Below are positions 14,202 to 21,659 of a stretch of 23,797 bases of DNA, piece by piece (position 1 is the stretch's first letter; the number at the start of each line of letters is the position of its first letter). The position numbers were made by a program, and so were the translations under genes. The notes below the pieces were generated by a model. It saw only the letters and a program-made list of their open reading frames with translations, did not search any database and had not been told where the DNA came from. Source of the stretch: Deinococcus sp. Leaf326 (GTDB lineage: Bacteria > Deinococcota > Deinococci > Deinococcales > Deinococcaceae); assembly GCF_001424185.1 (NCBI RefSeq), contig NZ_LMOM01000027.1:1-23797 (forward strand), given 5' to 3'.

Positions 14202-15734
14202 TCAGTTCGCCTGGAAGTTGTTGATGTCCTCGAACGGGAAGAGTCCGGGCACCGTGCAGCTCGGCCCCTGCACCTGGACGTACAGCACGGCGCCGATGTT
14301 GTTGGAGTTCCTGGGCAGGCCGTCCGCGTCGGTGATCGCGCCATCGCCGTCCAGATCCGGCGCGACTTCGACCGTGGTGCCGGCCGGCAGATCCGCAGGG
14401 GCATCCATCGTCCATGCCCCACCATTCACGCGGTAGAGCATGATGCCGTTGCTCAGGCTTGCGGTGCCCACCAGGCGGGTGCTCTCGGGAATCACGTCCC
14501 GGATGCGGGCCTGCTTGAGCAGGGCTCCGCCGTCGTTCTGCGCGAACAGGCTGTACTTGATGACGTCGCAGGGCTTGACCTCGATCGCGCGGCCGTAGGT
14601 CGCCTTGCGGTCGAACATCTGCTGGGCGCTCGGGCAGTTGAGTGTGCCGTCCTCGTCGAGAACGCACAGGGCCTGGGTCTTCTGGATCTGGGCGACGCCG
14701 CGAATGATGTAGATCTCGTCCGTGCGGGCGGCGGCCGTATTGGCGGGGGTGAGGTTCTCGCGCTCGGGCGTGCTGTCGCCGGGCGTCGAGGCCTGCAGGC
14801 TCAGGGTGCTGAGGGTGGCGTTCGCTTCCCCGGCGGGAACGGTCTGGGTGACGTGGAGGATGACGCCCTGGCGCATGGGCAGATCGCCATAGGCAGCCAG
14901 GGCGTCCTGGGGGGTGGGGTACTCGGTGGTCTGGGTGCCGAACCGGTAGGTGGTGGTGTACCGGCCGGGCTGCGGGGTCAGGGTGATGCTGCTGGCGTTC
15001 AGCGTGACGTTGCCGGTATTGCGCAGGATGTGCTCGGTACGGATAGTGGCGGGGGCAGTCGTCTCGCGGAAGCTGTCGTCGTCGAGCACGACGCCCACGC
15101 GGTCCTGGGTGTCGATACAGCCGGTGTTGCCACCGTCGCTGACCGTGCTGTCCGCCGCGCTCGTGGCGACTGGGGAGAGGGAGAACTGGGCGGTGCCCTC
15201 TTCGTCGGGGGCAACGGGGTAGGTGACATAGAAGGTGCGGCTCTCGCCGACGTCGAGTCCGATGCTGGTGACTTCGGGGTCCTGGGCGGTGAAGCTGCCG
15301 TCGCCGTCATCGAGGTAGTACCGGGCAGCGGCGCCGGCGGGTGCGTTGGTGCCGAGCAGGGTGGTGAGGGTGTAGGTGTCCGGGCCGTTGCTGGTATTGG
15401 TGATCTGGTAGGTGAGCACGGCCGACTGCCCAGGGATACCGATGACGGTCTGCCCGCAGATGGGCGTGGCCGGGTCGTTTCCAGCGCCGGTGCCCCCGTT
15501 GGGGGTAATGCTCACGGCGGGGACGTGTTGAACAGTCGCGGTGACGATGTTGCTCTGTTCGGTGGCGTTCGTGCCCTCGTCGGTGCGGTAGTCGAGGAAG
15601 CCGGTGTTGGTGATCGCAGTCCCGGCACGGGTGGTGTTCGAGCTGGGACCAGCGACGGCGCTGGCCTGGGAGAGGCTGAGGGCGCCGAGGAGGAGCAGGG
15701 TGGTGGGGGCAAGGGACAGGGTGCGCTTGAACAT
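14202..15734 (-). CDS. Secreted DUF11-type protein with calcium-loop-like motifs
   Basis: The 510-residue protein starts after CAGGAG at six bases from ATG and has a signal peptide to about residue 27 (LSLSQASAVAG). It shows the same module order as the 457-residue product of the next gene: AGTAITNTGFLDY, HVPAVSITPNGGT, QTVIGIPGQSAVLTYQITN, YYLDDGDGSF, RTFYVTYPV. The C-terminal DUF11-like part has DVIPESTRLVGTASLSNG and a Dx[DN]xDG-like loop, DLDGDGAITDADG. Several Cys residues could form disulphides outside the cell. It lies 53 bp after the 152-residue protein gene. The role is unknown; a surface-layer or appendage component is possible. Confidence 0.86.
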   Translation of the reverse strand: MFKRTLSLAPTTLLLLGALSLSQASAVAGPSSNTTRAGTAITNTGFLDYRTDEGTNATEQSNIVTATVQHVPAVSITPNGGTGAGNDPATPICGQTVIGIPGQSAVLTYQITNTSNGPDTYTLTTLLGTNAPAGAAARYYLDDGDGSFTAQDPEVTSIGLDVGESRTFYVTYPVAPDEEGTAQFSLSPVATSAADSTVSDGGNTGCIDTQDRVGVVLDDDSFRETTAPATIRTEHILRNTGNVTLNASSITLTPQPGRYTTTYRFGTQTTEYPTPQDALAAYGDLPMRQGVILHVTQTVPAGEANATLSTLSLQASTPGDSTPERENLTPANTAAARTDEIYIIRGVAQIQKTQALCVLDEDGTLNCPSAQQMFDRKATYGRAIEVKPCDVIKYSLFAQNDGGALLKQARIRDVIPESTRLVGTASLSNGIMLYRVNGGAWTMDAPADLPAGTTVEVAPDLDGDGAITDADGLPRNSNNIGAVLYVQVQGPSCTVPGLFPFEDINNFQAN

Positions 15735-15758
15735 GGGGAACTCCTGGGGAAGATCTGA

Positions 15759-15774
15759 GGCAGCCTGGGCTGCC
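15759..15774 (-). other. Intra-operon hairpin
   Basis: GGCAGCC and GGCTGCC (7-bp perfect arms, 2-bp loop) lie between the 152-residue and 510-residue protein genes, with no T-run. This and the hairpin at 14140-14163 both sit in the only two sizeable gaps of this operon. Confidence 0.4.
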
Positions 15775-15787
15775 AGGGAGAGGGCGA

Positions 15788-16246
15788 TCAGTTGACGCGG
15801 ATGTCGTAGGCGACGGTGTACGGGGTATTGACCTGCATGGCGCCGAACGTCACGCGCACCGCGCGGTACTCGCTGGTGGGCGCCGGGACCTGCCGGGTGA
15901 TGCTGCGGCCGTTCTCAGTGACGATCACGGTCTTGAGGGGTTGCGGGCTGAAGGCCTGGCCGTCGAGGGAGAAGGTGGCGCTCGCGCCTTTGGGGAGTTC
16001 CAGCCGTCCGGCGTAAGTGGTGTTCGCGGGGACGGGGAGGGTGGCACGGGGGGTGTTCAGGGGCTTGTCGGTCTGGGCGACGGCGACCTGCCGAAGCGTT
16101 TGACCAGGCTGAGCGGTGTCGACCTTTTTCAAGGTGGATTGCCCGGCGACCGTGACGGTCTGGTAGAGCCCGAGATTCAGCGAGGCGGCGGTAGCGCTCA
16201 GGCTGGCACTGGCGAGAAGGGCAAGGAGTAGACGAACTGGGTGCAT
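15788..16246 (-). CDS. Small secreted protein heading the DUF11 operon
   Basis: The 152-residue protein begins with a signal peptide (MHPVRLLLALLASASLSATA) and starts after a strong GGTGGAGG site seven bases before ATG. The mature part is a single beta-rich domain (LGLYQTVTVAGQSTLKKVD, TYAGRLELPKGASATFSLDG, EYRAVRVTFGAMQVNTPYTVAYDI). No enzyme motif or named family is recognised. As first gene of a five-gene secreted-protein operon it is likely a small partner of the larger DUF11 proteins. A copy of the shared upstream motif lies 18 bp before its start. Confidence 0.83.
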   Translation of the reverse strand: MHPVRLLLALLASASLSATAASLNLGLYQTVTVAGQSTLKKVDTAQPGQTLRQVAVAQTDKPLNTPRATLPVPANTTYAGRLELPKGASATFSLDGQAFSPQPLKTVIVTENGRSITRQVPAPTSEYRAVRVTFGAMQVNTPYTVAYDIRVN

Positions 16247-16263
16247 GGAATAACCTCCACCTT

Positions 16264-16291
16264 TCAGAGTGGAGGCGGTTCTGGTTGCACG
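16264..16291 (-). promoter_or_regulatory. Shared upstream motif, copy 1
   Basis: Read on the minus strand this holds GCAACCAGAACCGCC followed by CCACTCTGA. The 10-bp core CAACCAGAAC is identical in all four copies (here, 17419-17447, 18292-18320, 23098-23127). It lies between the macro-domain gene's stop and the 152-residue gene's start, so it marks the start of the secreted-protein operon. It may be a promoter or an activator site. Confidence 0.6.
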
Positions 16292-16295
16292 TGCT

Positions 16296-16796
16296 TTAGA
16301 GGGGTGTCGTCGGGAGGTCGTACACCGTGACGCGGAGTCCAGCGGAGAGGAGTTCGTCGGCGATCAAGTCCTGGATGACCGTCCACTCCCCCCCGGCGAG
16401 GCCGGTCCCGATACGGGGCATGTGGATGCTGGCCTGGTGGCGCTGGGCAAAGTCGCGGACCCGCCCCAGGCCTTCCCGGACGGCGTCATAGCGGATGGGG
16501 GGCTCTTGTCGGGTGCGGTCCTTCCGGGCGATGCCGTGCTGTCCGATGAGGTTGGCGACGTGCAGGTCCGGATGGACGGTCACGAACTGGACTTGTCCCA
16601 GGGCAAAGGGCAGGGGGTCACGCCCCTGGGCCCAGGCGCGGTACTGCTGCCGGGCGGCGGGATACTGGCTGCCCAGAGCGAGCACGAAGCCCCGGCCCCA
16701 GGCGCCCACGTCATTGCAGACGTGGACGATGACCTTCGGGCCTGGACCCGCTGGTCGGGTGGCGTCCCCCTGGATGACCGTCAGGCGGGGGGTCAC
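16296..16796 (-). CDS. Macro-domain protein (ADP-ribose binding or hydrolysing)
   Basis: From the GTG at 16796 this gives 166 residues, a single macro domain: VIQGDAT (7-13), IVHVCNDVGAWGRGF (23-37), LGQVQFVTV, VANLIGQHG (80-88), PPIRYDA and PRIGTGLAGGEW (127-138). The GTG overlaps the stop of the preceding gene (GTGA), which supports this start over longer ATG alternatives reading into that gene. Macro domains bind ADP-ribose or remove it from proteins or nucleic acids. The HVCND, GRGF and GLAGGEW pattern resembles the Appr-1''-p/DarG-like branch. No partner ADP-ribosyltransferase is visible in the window. Confidence 0.88.
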   Translation of the reverse strand: MTPRLTVIQGDATRPAGPGPKVIVHVCNDVGAWGRGFVLALGSQYPAARQQYRAWAQGRDPLPFALGQVQFVTVHPDLHVANLIGQHGIARKDRTRQEPPIRYDAVREGLGRVRDFAQRHQASIHMPRIGTGLAGGEWTVIQDLIADELLSAGLRVTVYDLPTTPL

Positions 16797-17389
16797 TCGG
16801 CGACCGGCTCGGGCTCGCAGTACGGGCAGGCCCGCCCCTTGACCTGGTTCCCGAGGAGCCAGTGGCCACACGAGAGGCGCAGGGTATCGCCCCAGGATGC
16901 CTTCGTCGGACGAATGGACCCGCCTGGGGTGTAGGGCTGGCGGAGGAACGTGCGGACGATCCGTTCGTCCTCCAGCACCTCGGGCAGGTCGAACGCGAGG
17001 TGATGAGACGGCTCGGCCCGGAGATCGAAGGGGTGACAGGGGTCGTAGGTGGGCAGGACCTTGCTCACGGAGACGCTGATATTGGGGCCGTCGGCGATCA
17101 GATGGCCGAGGTCGAGGTGCATCTCGTCACTGGCGACCCAGGCCTGACCGGCTGGGGTCTGGAGGATGGTGGCGGGCTGGCCAGCGCGTTCGAGACTGCG
17201 GGCAAGGAGGAGGGCACTGCTGCGGGTGCCTGGGTTGTAGGGGAAGAGCCGGAGCTCGTCGTGGAGCGTGGTGTGGGTGTTGAGCAAAGCCTCGTAGAAC
17301 CGGTTGGCGTGGAGGGTGAGTTCGCCCTGACTCCAGCGGGAGGTGGGGGAGGCGGGACGCCAGCGGTGGGTGTGTGCGGTCGCAGTCAT
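16793..17389 (-). CDS. Unknown protein with C-terminal zinc ribbon
   Basis: The 198-residue protein starts at the ATG at 17389, preceded by AAGGAG four bases upstream. Longer in-frame starts cross the upstream motif and lack a ribosome site. No known domain is recognised in the body (LTLHANRFYEALLNTHTTLH, HLDLGHLIADGPNISVSVS). The C-terminus holds LSCGHWLL and GRACPYCEPEP, a CxH and CxxC set likely to bind zinc. The product is coupled by a GTGA overlap to the macro-domain gene, so the two may act together. Function unknown. Confidence 0.75.
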   Translation of the reverse strand: MTATAHTHRWRPASPTSRWSQGELTLHANRFYEALLNTHTTLHDELRLFPYNPGTRSSALLLARSLERAGQPATILQTPAGQAWVASDEMHLDLGHLIADGPNISVSVSKVLPTYDPCHPFDLRAEPSHHLAFDLPEVLEDERIVRTFLRQPYTPGGSIRPTKASWGDTLRLSCGHWLLGNQVKGRACPYCEPEPVAE

Positions 17390-17418
17390 AGGGCTCCTTG
17401 GGTGGAGAAGGTCTGGAT

Positions 17419-17447
17419 TCAGTGTGTGGGCGGTTCTGGTTGACCGG
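17419..17447 (-). promoter_or_regulatory. Shared upstream motif, copy 2
   Basis: Read on the minus strand this is CCGGT, the core CAACCAGAAC, then CGCCCACACACTGA. It matches copy 3 at all but one position over about 29 bp. It lies 30 bp before the zinc-ribbon/macro-domain unit and just after a terminator-like hairpin (17466-17486), so it marks a new transcription unit. Confidence 0.65.
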
Positions 17448-17465
17448 TGCGCCGTGAACCGCAAT

Positions 17466-17486
17466 GCCCCAGCGCGGAGCTGGGGC
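17466..17486 (-). terminator. Terminator-like hairpin without U-tract
   Basis: GCCCCAGC (17466-17473) and GCTGGGGC (17479-17486) form a perfect 8-bp stem with a 5-nt loop, 19 bp after the stop of the unknown gene at 17505. There is no T-run on either side. It may be a weak terminator or a 3' end stabiliser. Confidence 0.5.
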
Positions 17487-17504
17487 AGAGGGGGCTTGTC
17501 TCGG

Positions 17505-18224
17505 TTATTCGGGGAGGGGATCGAGGGCAGCCGTCTCGACCGGCCACAGGCCCAAGGGTTGGAGGTGGTGCGTCTGTCGGGTCAACGCCTGGGAGGATTC
17601 GGCGAGCCAGGCGTGCAGCGTGTGATCGATGGATACCAGAGCAATCCAATATTCGCGCCCTAGCGCCACGGCGGTCGTGACGAGGGGCCGCTCCTCGTCG
17701 AGCAGGGCCGCGCAACGCACGTTGTCCCGGAGTTGATGCCGAAGGCGCTGCTGGAGCTCGTCGGGCGTGTCGTCTGGGAAGCGGAGGGCCGCCCATCGCC
17801 GCTCATCCCACTCCAGACAACTCCACAGCGCTTGACTCACGATGGAGGTCAGGGTGTGACGTTTCCTGGTGCGGTGCAGGAGAGACTCGGTCCACTGGAA
17901 GTTGATCTGTTCACCCTGTTTGGTGACGATGACAGGCGCAGTCTCCCCATTCGAGCGGTAGGTGAGGAGTCGGAAGGGGCCAGGATCGCGCTCGATCATC
18001 CAGACATCGTGCAAGCTCAGGTGGTGGCCGGGAATGATCTCGGCGAAGCGGCGCTGAAAGTGGAACAGGAGGCGGGGCGAGAGCGCCCGAGTCGTCGCGT
18101 AGAGATTGGCCTCGTGCAGCACTTGGGTCTCCCTGACGGGGAAGACGTTCCAATGCTGCGGAGGGAGGGACGAGGGGATCGCCAGATCGTTCTCATCCAG
18201 AATCCAGAGGTTGGGGGGCGTCAT
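17505..18224 (-). CDS. Unknown soluble protein
   Basis: The 239-residue protein starts best at the ATG at 18224, which follows GGAGGAAGG at four to five bases. ATGs at 18287 and 18239 in the same frame are weaker. No signal peptide, membrane segment or known motif is recognised. It reads as an alpha/beta globular protein (WILDENDLAIP, LSLHDVWMIERDPGPFRLL, PVIVTKQGEQINFQW, LHAWLAESSQAL). It stands alone in its transcription unit, with copy 3 of the shared motif about 70 bp before the start and a hairpin after the stop. The clear motif and ribosome site argue that it is a real gene. Function unknown. Confidence 0.7.
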   Translation of the reverse strand: MTPPNLWILDENDLAIPSSLPPQHWNVFPVRETQVLHEANLYATTRALSPRLLFHFQRRFAEIIPGHHLSLHDVWMIERDPGPFRLLTYRSNGETAPVIVTKQGEQINFQWTESLLHRTRKRHTLTSIVSQALWSCLEWDERRWAALRFPDDTPDELQQRLRHQLRDNVRCAALLDEERPLVTTAVALGREYWIALVSIDHTLHAWLAESSQALTRQTHHLQPLGLWPVETAALDPLPE

Positions 18225-18291
18225 GTGCCCTTCCTCCATTGCATTGGGGAAGGTGCCGAGCGGGAGACCTGTGGGGGGTTGGGTCATGCTC

Positions 18292-18320
18292 TCAGTGTGT
18301 GGGCGGTTCTGGTTGCCCGG
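18292..18320 (-). promoter_or_regulatory. Shared upstream motif, copy 3
   Basis: Read on the minus strand: CCGGG, the core CAACCAGAAC, then CGCCCACACACTGA. It lies between the stop of the RNase H-fold gene (18346) and the start of the unknown gene (18224), marking the boundary between two transcription units. Confidence 0.65.
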
Positions 18321-18345
18321 ACTTCCGGCACAGGCTGCTGCCCCT

Positions 18346-19356
18346 TCAGAGGCAGGCCTCGAGGTGCGCGACGAACATCTTCAGGTGCGGCTCGATCTCG
18401 TGGCGGGGGAGACCGGCCTTGAGCAGGAGTGCGCTGATGATCTCGGCCCACTGCGCTGCTGGCCGGTGAATGACCCGGGTGGTCTGGATTCGCGCGTAGG
18501 AGAGCCGCACCTGCGTTGGCGAAACGCGGCGGCAGGAAAAGGCTTCGAGCACGGGGATGGTGCGAGCGGACGGCGTCTGTCCCAGCGTGAGCTCGGTGGG
18601 ATGAATGATGGTGAAGACCGGAGGACGCTTGAGGGCCATGGTGGGGCGGAGGTGGGCGCAGTCGTGCAGGAGCCGGGCTTCGATCGCGGGCACGTAGGGC
18701 TCGATCTCTGGGCCGTACCCGCGAAAGAGGATCTCGCGGAGTTCTCTGCCGACGCGGGACTGCTGCGGCGGGAGGAAGGGGAGTGCGCCGCCTTGGAGGT
18801 GCCCGAGGGAGAGGGTCATACGTCGATGTTCCAGACAGACATCGAGGACGACCGCGCCCTTTTTATTGCGCCGGTATTGGAGGGTGCAGGGGGTGGAGAG
18901 TGGGGCGAAGCGTGGGCGGGGAGGAGGAGGCACGATCACGGGCCGCGGCTGCTGCCGGCCCCATTCGGCGAGCCTGCTATAGAGGGGACGATACCGCTGG
19001 GCGGCGGCGTGGGCCCAGCGCTGCCGGGGATGACTCCGTTTCAGATACTCGAGGCGCAGGAGAGCGGGCAGGGTGGACGCCCGGCGGGTGACGAGGGCGG
19101 CATCGTCGGTGAAGAGGACAGCGGCGTGAATATCGAGGGTGGCGAGCAGTCTCAGGACTTCTTCGAGGGCCCCTTCTTCGGAGGCCTGCGGGGGACCGAG
19201 AAAGCCGCCGAGCTCCTGATGGTGGTCGCCCTGGCAGAGGACGGCGCCCCAGGTGGCTCCCCCGTGTGGGAGGGAGCCGCTGTAATCGAAGTGGACAGTG
19301 ATGGGGAGAGGGAGAGAGACGACGACTCTCGGGGAGGGGGGAGGGGAGAGGGTCAT
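18346..19356 (-). CDS. Protein with N-terminal RNase H-like fold
   Basis: The 336-residue protein has an N-terminal part (about 18-110) laid out like RNase HI: Asp24 in VHFDYSGS followed by GGATWGAVL, an acidic Glu60/61 in ASEEGALEEVLRLL, and Asp84/85 in AVLFTDDAALV. The usual fourth acidic residue is not evident: RQRWAHAAAQRY has Ala where Asp is expected. Activity on RNA-DNA hybrids is therefore uncertain. The rest (110-336) is unrecognised and contains a proline stretch (VIVPPPPRPR). The ATG overlaps the stop of the preceding gene (ATGA). It is the last gene of the eight-gene unit starting at 23094. Confidence 0.7.
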   Translation of the reverse strand: MTLSPPPSPRVVVSLPLPITVHFDYSGSLPHGGATWGAVLCQGDHHQELGGFLGPPQASEEGALEEVLRLLATLDIHAAVLFTDDAALVTRRASTLPALLRLEYLKRSHPRQRWAHAAAQRYRPLYSRLAEWGRQQPRPVIVPPPPRPRFAPLSTPCTLQYRRNKKGAVVLDVCLEHRRMTLSLGHLQGGALPFLPPQQSRVGRELREILFRGYGPEIEPYVPAIEARLLHDCAHLRPTMALKRPPVFTIIHPTELTLGQTPSARTIPVLEAFSCRRVSPTQVRLSYARIQTTRVIHRPAAQWAEIISALLLKAGLPRHEIEPHLKMFVAHLEACL

Positions 19357-19955
19357 GTGTGGACCGCCCTGGTGGCGGCAGTGTGAACGGGGAGGGGCGT
19401 GTCCTCGAGGGTATGGAGGTGGCGCTGTAGGAAAGGAATTTCCTTGTCGTAGCGGTCGAGGTACTGCCGGGCGCGGCTGAGGGGGCTGCTGAGCAATGTA
19501 CGGCGGAAGTTATTGGCGAACCCGAGTGTGATTTCTGGAGTGAGGGGGATGAATTGGCGGAGTTGATGAATGTGGCGGCATTGGACAGCCGCCAGGATGA
19601 CGACAGGTTCCCAGCCGACATCCTGAACTAGACGGTAGAGGTGAGGCTTCAGGTGACGGTGGTAATGAAGCAGGCGGTTGATCAGGAAAGGGAAAGCAGG
19701 ATCGTCCTCAGCTGTTCCTGTGGCTTGAAGGTGGAGTGCTTCCTCCGTGAGGCGTTGCTGCCAGACGAGGCGTTCTTCTTCGGCTTTCTGGAGGGTGGCG
19801 CGCACGTGAGCTGGACTTTTGTGACGCACCAGGGAGTCGAGGGTAGCCTTGATCAGTTCGTCCTCCTCGTCGTCAGCGGGCTCGAGGGTGGGCATCGGGT
19901 GTCCGGGCGGATACAGATGCAGCAGGGGGTCATGGTCGTGGACGGCAGTAATCAA
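19353..19955 (-). CDS. Unknown helical protein
   Basis: The 200-residue product starts at a TTG (19955) preceded by AAAGGAG at eight bases. A later in-frame ATG (MPTLEP) is possible. An acidic segment (ADDEEDELIKATLDSLV) is followed by mostly helical sequence rich in His, Arg and Leu (RATLQKAEEERLVWQQRLTE, LLHYHRHLKPHLYRLVQ, RTLLSSPLSRARQYLDRYDK). No signal peptide or known motif is seen. It overlaps the RNase H-fold gene by four bases and is probably coexpressed with it. Function unknown. Confidence 0.68.
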   Translation of the reverse strand: MITAVHDHDPLLHLYPPGHPMPTLEPADDEEDELIKATLDSLVRHKSPAHVRATLQKAEEERLVWQQRLTEEALHLQATGTAEDDPAFPFLINRLLHYHRHLKPHLYRLVQDVGWEPVVILAAVQCRHIHQLRQFIPLTPEITLGFANNFRRTLLSSPLSRARQYLDRYDKEIPFLQRHLHTLEDTPLPVHTAATRAVHT

Positions 19956-20009
19956 CGGCGGAACTCCTTTGGGGCTGGAGGGAAGCGGAAGGGCATGCGC
20001 TGGGGCAGA

Positions 20010-20429
20010 TCAATCACGCTCCAGGGGCCGTTGCCGGCAGAGGACGTGGCCATGTTCCAGGGCGAGCAGGGCGGCCTGTGCGGGGATGAAGAACCCATGG
20101 AAGACACGAGACTCTTCCTGAATGCGTTCCCCCGTCTCATGCATCGGGATATCGGGGCAGTACCAGCGGGTCAGGGGAGCCATCGGGACGCGTGGAGCGT
20201 CGTTCCAGATCCGGGCGAGCGCGTCAGGACCGTGCTCGTCAAGGACACCCTGGAAGAAGGTGCGGTACTGCGCGGCGTCCCCCCCTACCCAGTGGGCGGG
20301 TCTGTGCTTGCGGCCGCGAGGGCGGGGCCAAGCCTGCACGACTTCTGGCAGGTTGGGCGGCCACAGGACCGGGGGAAGACCCGGTGGGTGGAGCAGTGTC
20401 TCTTTCTGTCCTTCCGGGCGCTGGGTCAT
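20010..20429 (-). CDS. Unknown small protein
   Basis: The 139-residue protein starts at an ATG overlapping the stop of the preceding gene (ATGA). Composition is rich in Pro, Arg and Trp early on (HPPGLPPVLWPPNLPEVVQAW). A middle part follows, with ALARIWNDAPRVPMAPLTRWY, then ESRVFHGFFIPAQAALLALEHGHV. No known domain is recognised. It lies 54 bp before the next gene in the same unit. Coupled translation is the main reason to accept it. Confidence 0.65.
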   Translation of the reverse strand: MTQRPEGQKETLLHPPGLPPVLWPPNLPEVVQAWPRPRGRKHRPAHWVGGDAAQYRTFFQGVLDEHGPDALARIWNDAPRVPMAPLTRWYCPDIPMHETGERIQEESRVFHGFFIPAQAALLALEHGHVLCRQRPLERD

Positions 20430-21343
20430 GGAAGGTCCTGAAGGTCCGCGGAGTTGACGAGGTGCAGGTGGGGTTGGAGGTAGGGCGGGGCCAGAAGGAT
20501 GCCGGCCTGGGTGGGGCGGGCGAATCGCGTCCCTGGGGTGCGCAGGGCCCGTTCGGCGACCGGGAGGAGGCGCTGGATTTCGTCCTGGGGGTCTGTGATG
20601 GGGAAATTGTTCGCGAAGACGATCCTAGTGTTGTGGGTGCGGGTGGGCTCATGCTCGTCGACCACCAGGACGAAGTGCCTCACGCGCTCAGGGCGAGCCA
20701 GGAGTTCTCCCGCCAGGGCGAGGAGCGTGGGGTAGGCCTGCATCGGGCCCCAGAAGTCTGGCTCACCCTGGGTAACCATGACGATCTGTTCTTTGAGCAT
20801 CATGGCGAGGCGACAGGTCCAGCGGAGCGTGCCGGCGCGTGGGGGATAGGCGATGGCGTCGTCGTCGGCCACCCAGTCGCAGCCCCCGTCACAGCCCCAA
20901 CTGGGCGTGCAGCCGCACTTGCGGCAGACGCGTTCTTCCGTGGCTTCCTGTCGGAGGAAGCGGGCGAACTGCTCGACTTCTGCGGCGACGAGACCGATAT
21001 CCAGGCAGGTGGCGCCGCCCGGGCGGGGCTTGCGGAGCAGTTCGCGCTCGAAGCCGTCGGTGAGGATGAGCTGGTGGCCACTCAGGAGAATCTGCCCGGC
21101 ATTGTTCGGTCGCGTGGTGATCCAGCCGGTCTGTCCGTCCGGACTGAGCCACAGCTGGTAGAAGGGATGATCCCATTCCACCTGGGCATCGGCGGCCAGG
21201 GCATCGGTGAGGGCTTTGAGGTGGCGGCTGGGGTGCTCGCCTTTGACGCGTATGGCGAGTTGGGTGACGTGGCCGCGTTCGTCGTGGGCTTTGACGAGGA
21301 CGGGGGCATCAGTATCGAGAGCGAGGAGATCATCGAAGGTCAT
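20426..21343 (-). CDS. Unknown protein with central Cys cluster
   Basis: From the ATG at 21343 (GGAAGGAG six bases upstream) the product is 305 residues. A longer in-frame start at 21451 would lie deep inside the preceding gene. The body has no known enzyme motif (PVLVKAHDERGHVTQLAI, QLWLSPDGQTGWITTRP, GHQLILTDGFERELL). In the middle, RVCRKCGCTPSWGCDGGCDWV holds five to six Cys in the CxxCxC-CxxGC-W pattern. This pattern is common in phage and actinobacterial zinc-ribbon proteins. The C-terminal half (RHFVLVVDEHEPT, NTRIVFANNFPI) is unassigned. It overlaps the small membrane protein gene by 14 bases. Confidence 0.72.
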   Translation of the reverse strand: MTFDDLLALDTDAPVLVKAHDERGHVTQLAIRVKGEHPSRHLKALTDALAADAQVEWDHPFYQLWLSPDGQTGWITTRPNNAGQILLSGHQLILTDGFERELLRKPRPGGATCLDIGLVAAEVEQFARFLRQEATEERVCRKCGCTPSWGCDGGCDWVADDDAIAYPPRAGTLRWTCRLAMMLKEQIVMVTQGEPDFWGPMQAYPTLLALAGELLARPERVRHFVLVVDEHEPTRTHNTRIVFANNFPITDPQDEIQRLLPVAERALRTPGTRFARPTQAGILLAPPYLQPHLHLVNSADLQDLP

Positions 21344-21659
21344 GGGGAGCTCCTTCCTGGGGGCACCGTGGGGGGAGGGCGAAGGACTGGCCGAGCGCCT
21401 GGGCAGCCTGGAGGGCGGCTTGAGCGTCAGCGCTGCGTTCGAGGGGGGCACGCTGGAGGGGAGTAAGACAGTCCCGCAGGCTCAGGAGGGTGTGCGCGTT
21501 CTCGGCCTCCGAGAATGGCGCGAGGGTGAACAGCGCTCGCTCGTACCGCTGCTCTGGACTCTGGGGTGGGGCAGGGGGCCGCGTCATGACCGTCATCAAC
21601 AGGCCGGAAAGCCCCAGAATGCCCACAGTGACGGCCTGATCCACCGTTGGGTTGAACAT
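21330..21659 (-). CDS. Small membrane-anchored protein
   Basis: The 109-residue protein has one hydrophobic segment near the N-terminus (AVTVGILGLSGLLMTVM, about 9-25). A proline-rich linker (RPPAPPQSPEQ) follows, then a soluble helical part (EQRYERALFTLAPFSEAENAHTLLSL). Its ATG shares one base with the stop of the ATPase gene (TGATG), so translation is coupled. It could be a membrane tether or partner for the ATPase, which is inferred from position only. Confidence 0.7.
   Translation of the reverse strand: MFNPTVDQAVTVGILGLSGLLMTVMTRPPAPPQSPEQRYERALFTLAPFSEAENAHTLLSLRDCLTPLQRAPLERSADAQAALQAAQALGQSFALPPRCPQEGAPHDLR

Noticed and set aside
13479..15758. A 759-codon plus-strand open frame opposite the two paralogous secreted-protein genes
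   Set aside because: Also Gly/Val/Asp-biased shadow coding caused by high GC at third positions of the minus-strand genes; no ribosome site or family pattern.
18106..19386. A 426-codon plus-strand open frame opposite the RNase H-fold gene
   Set aside because: Composition typical of antisense frames; the minus-strand genes show four-base overlaps and ribosome sites that fit a real operon.
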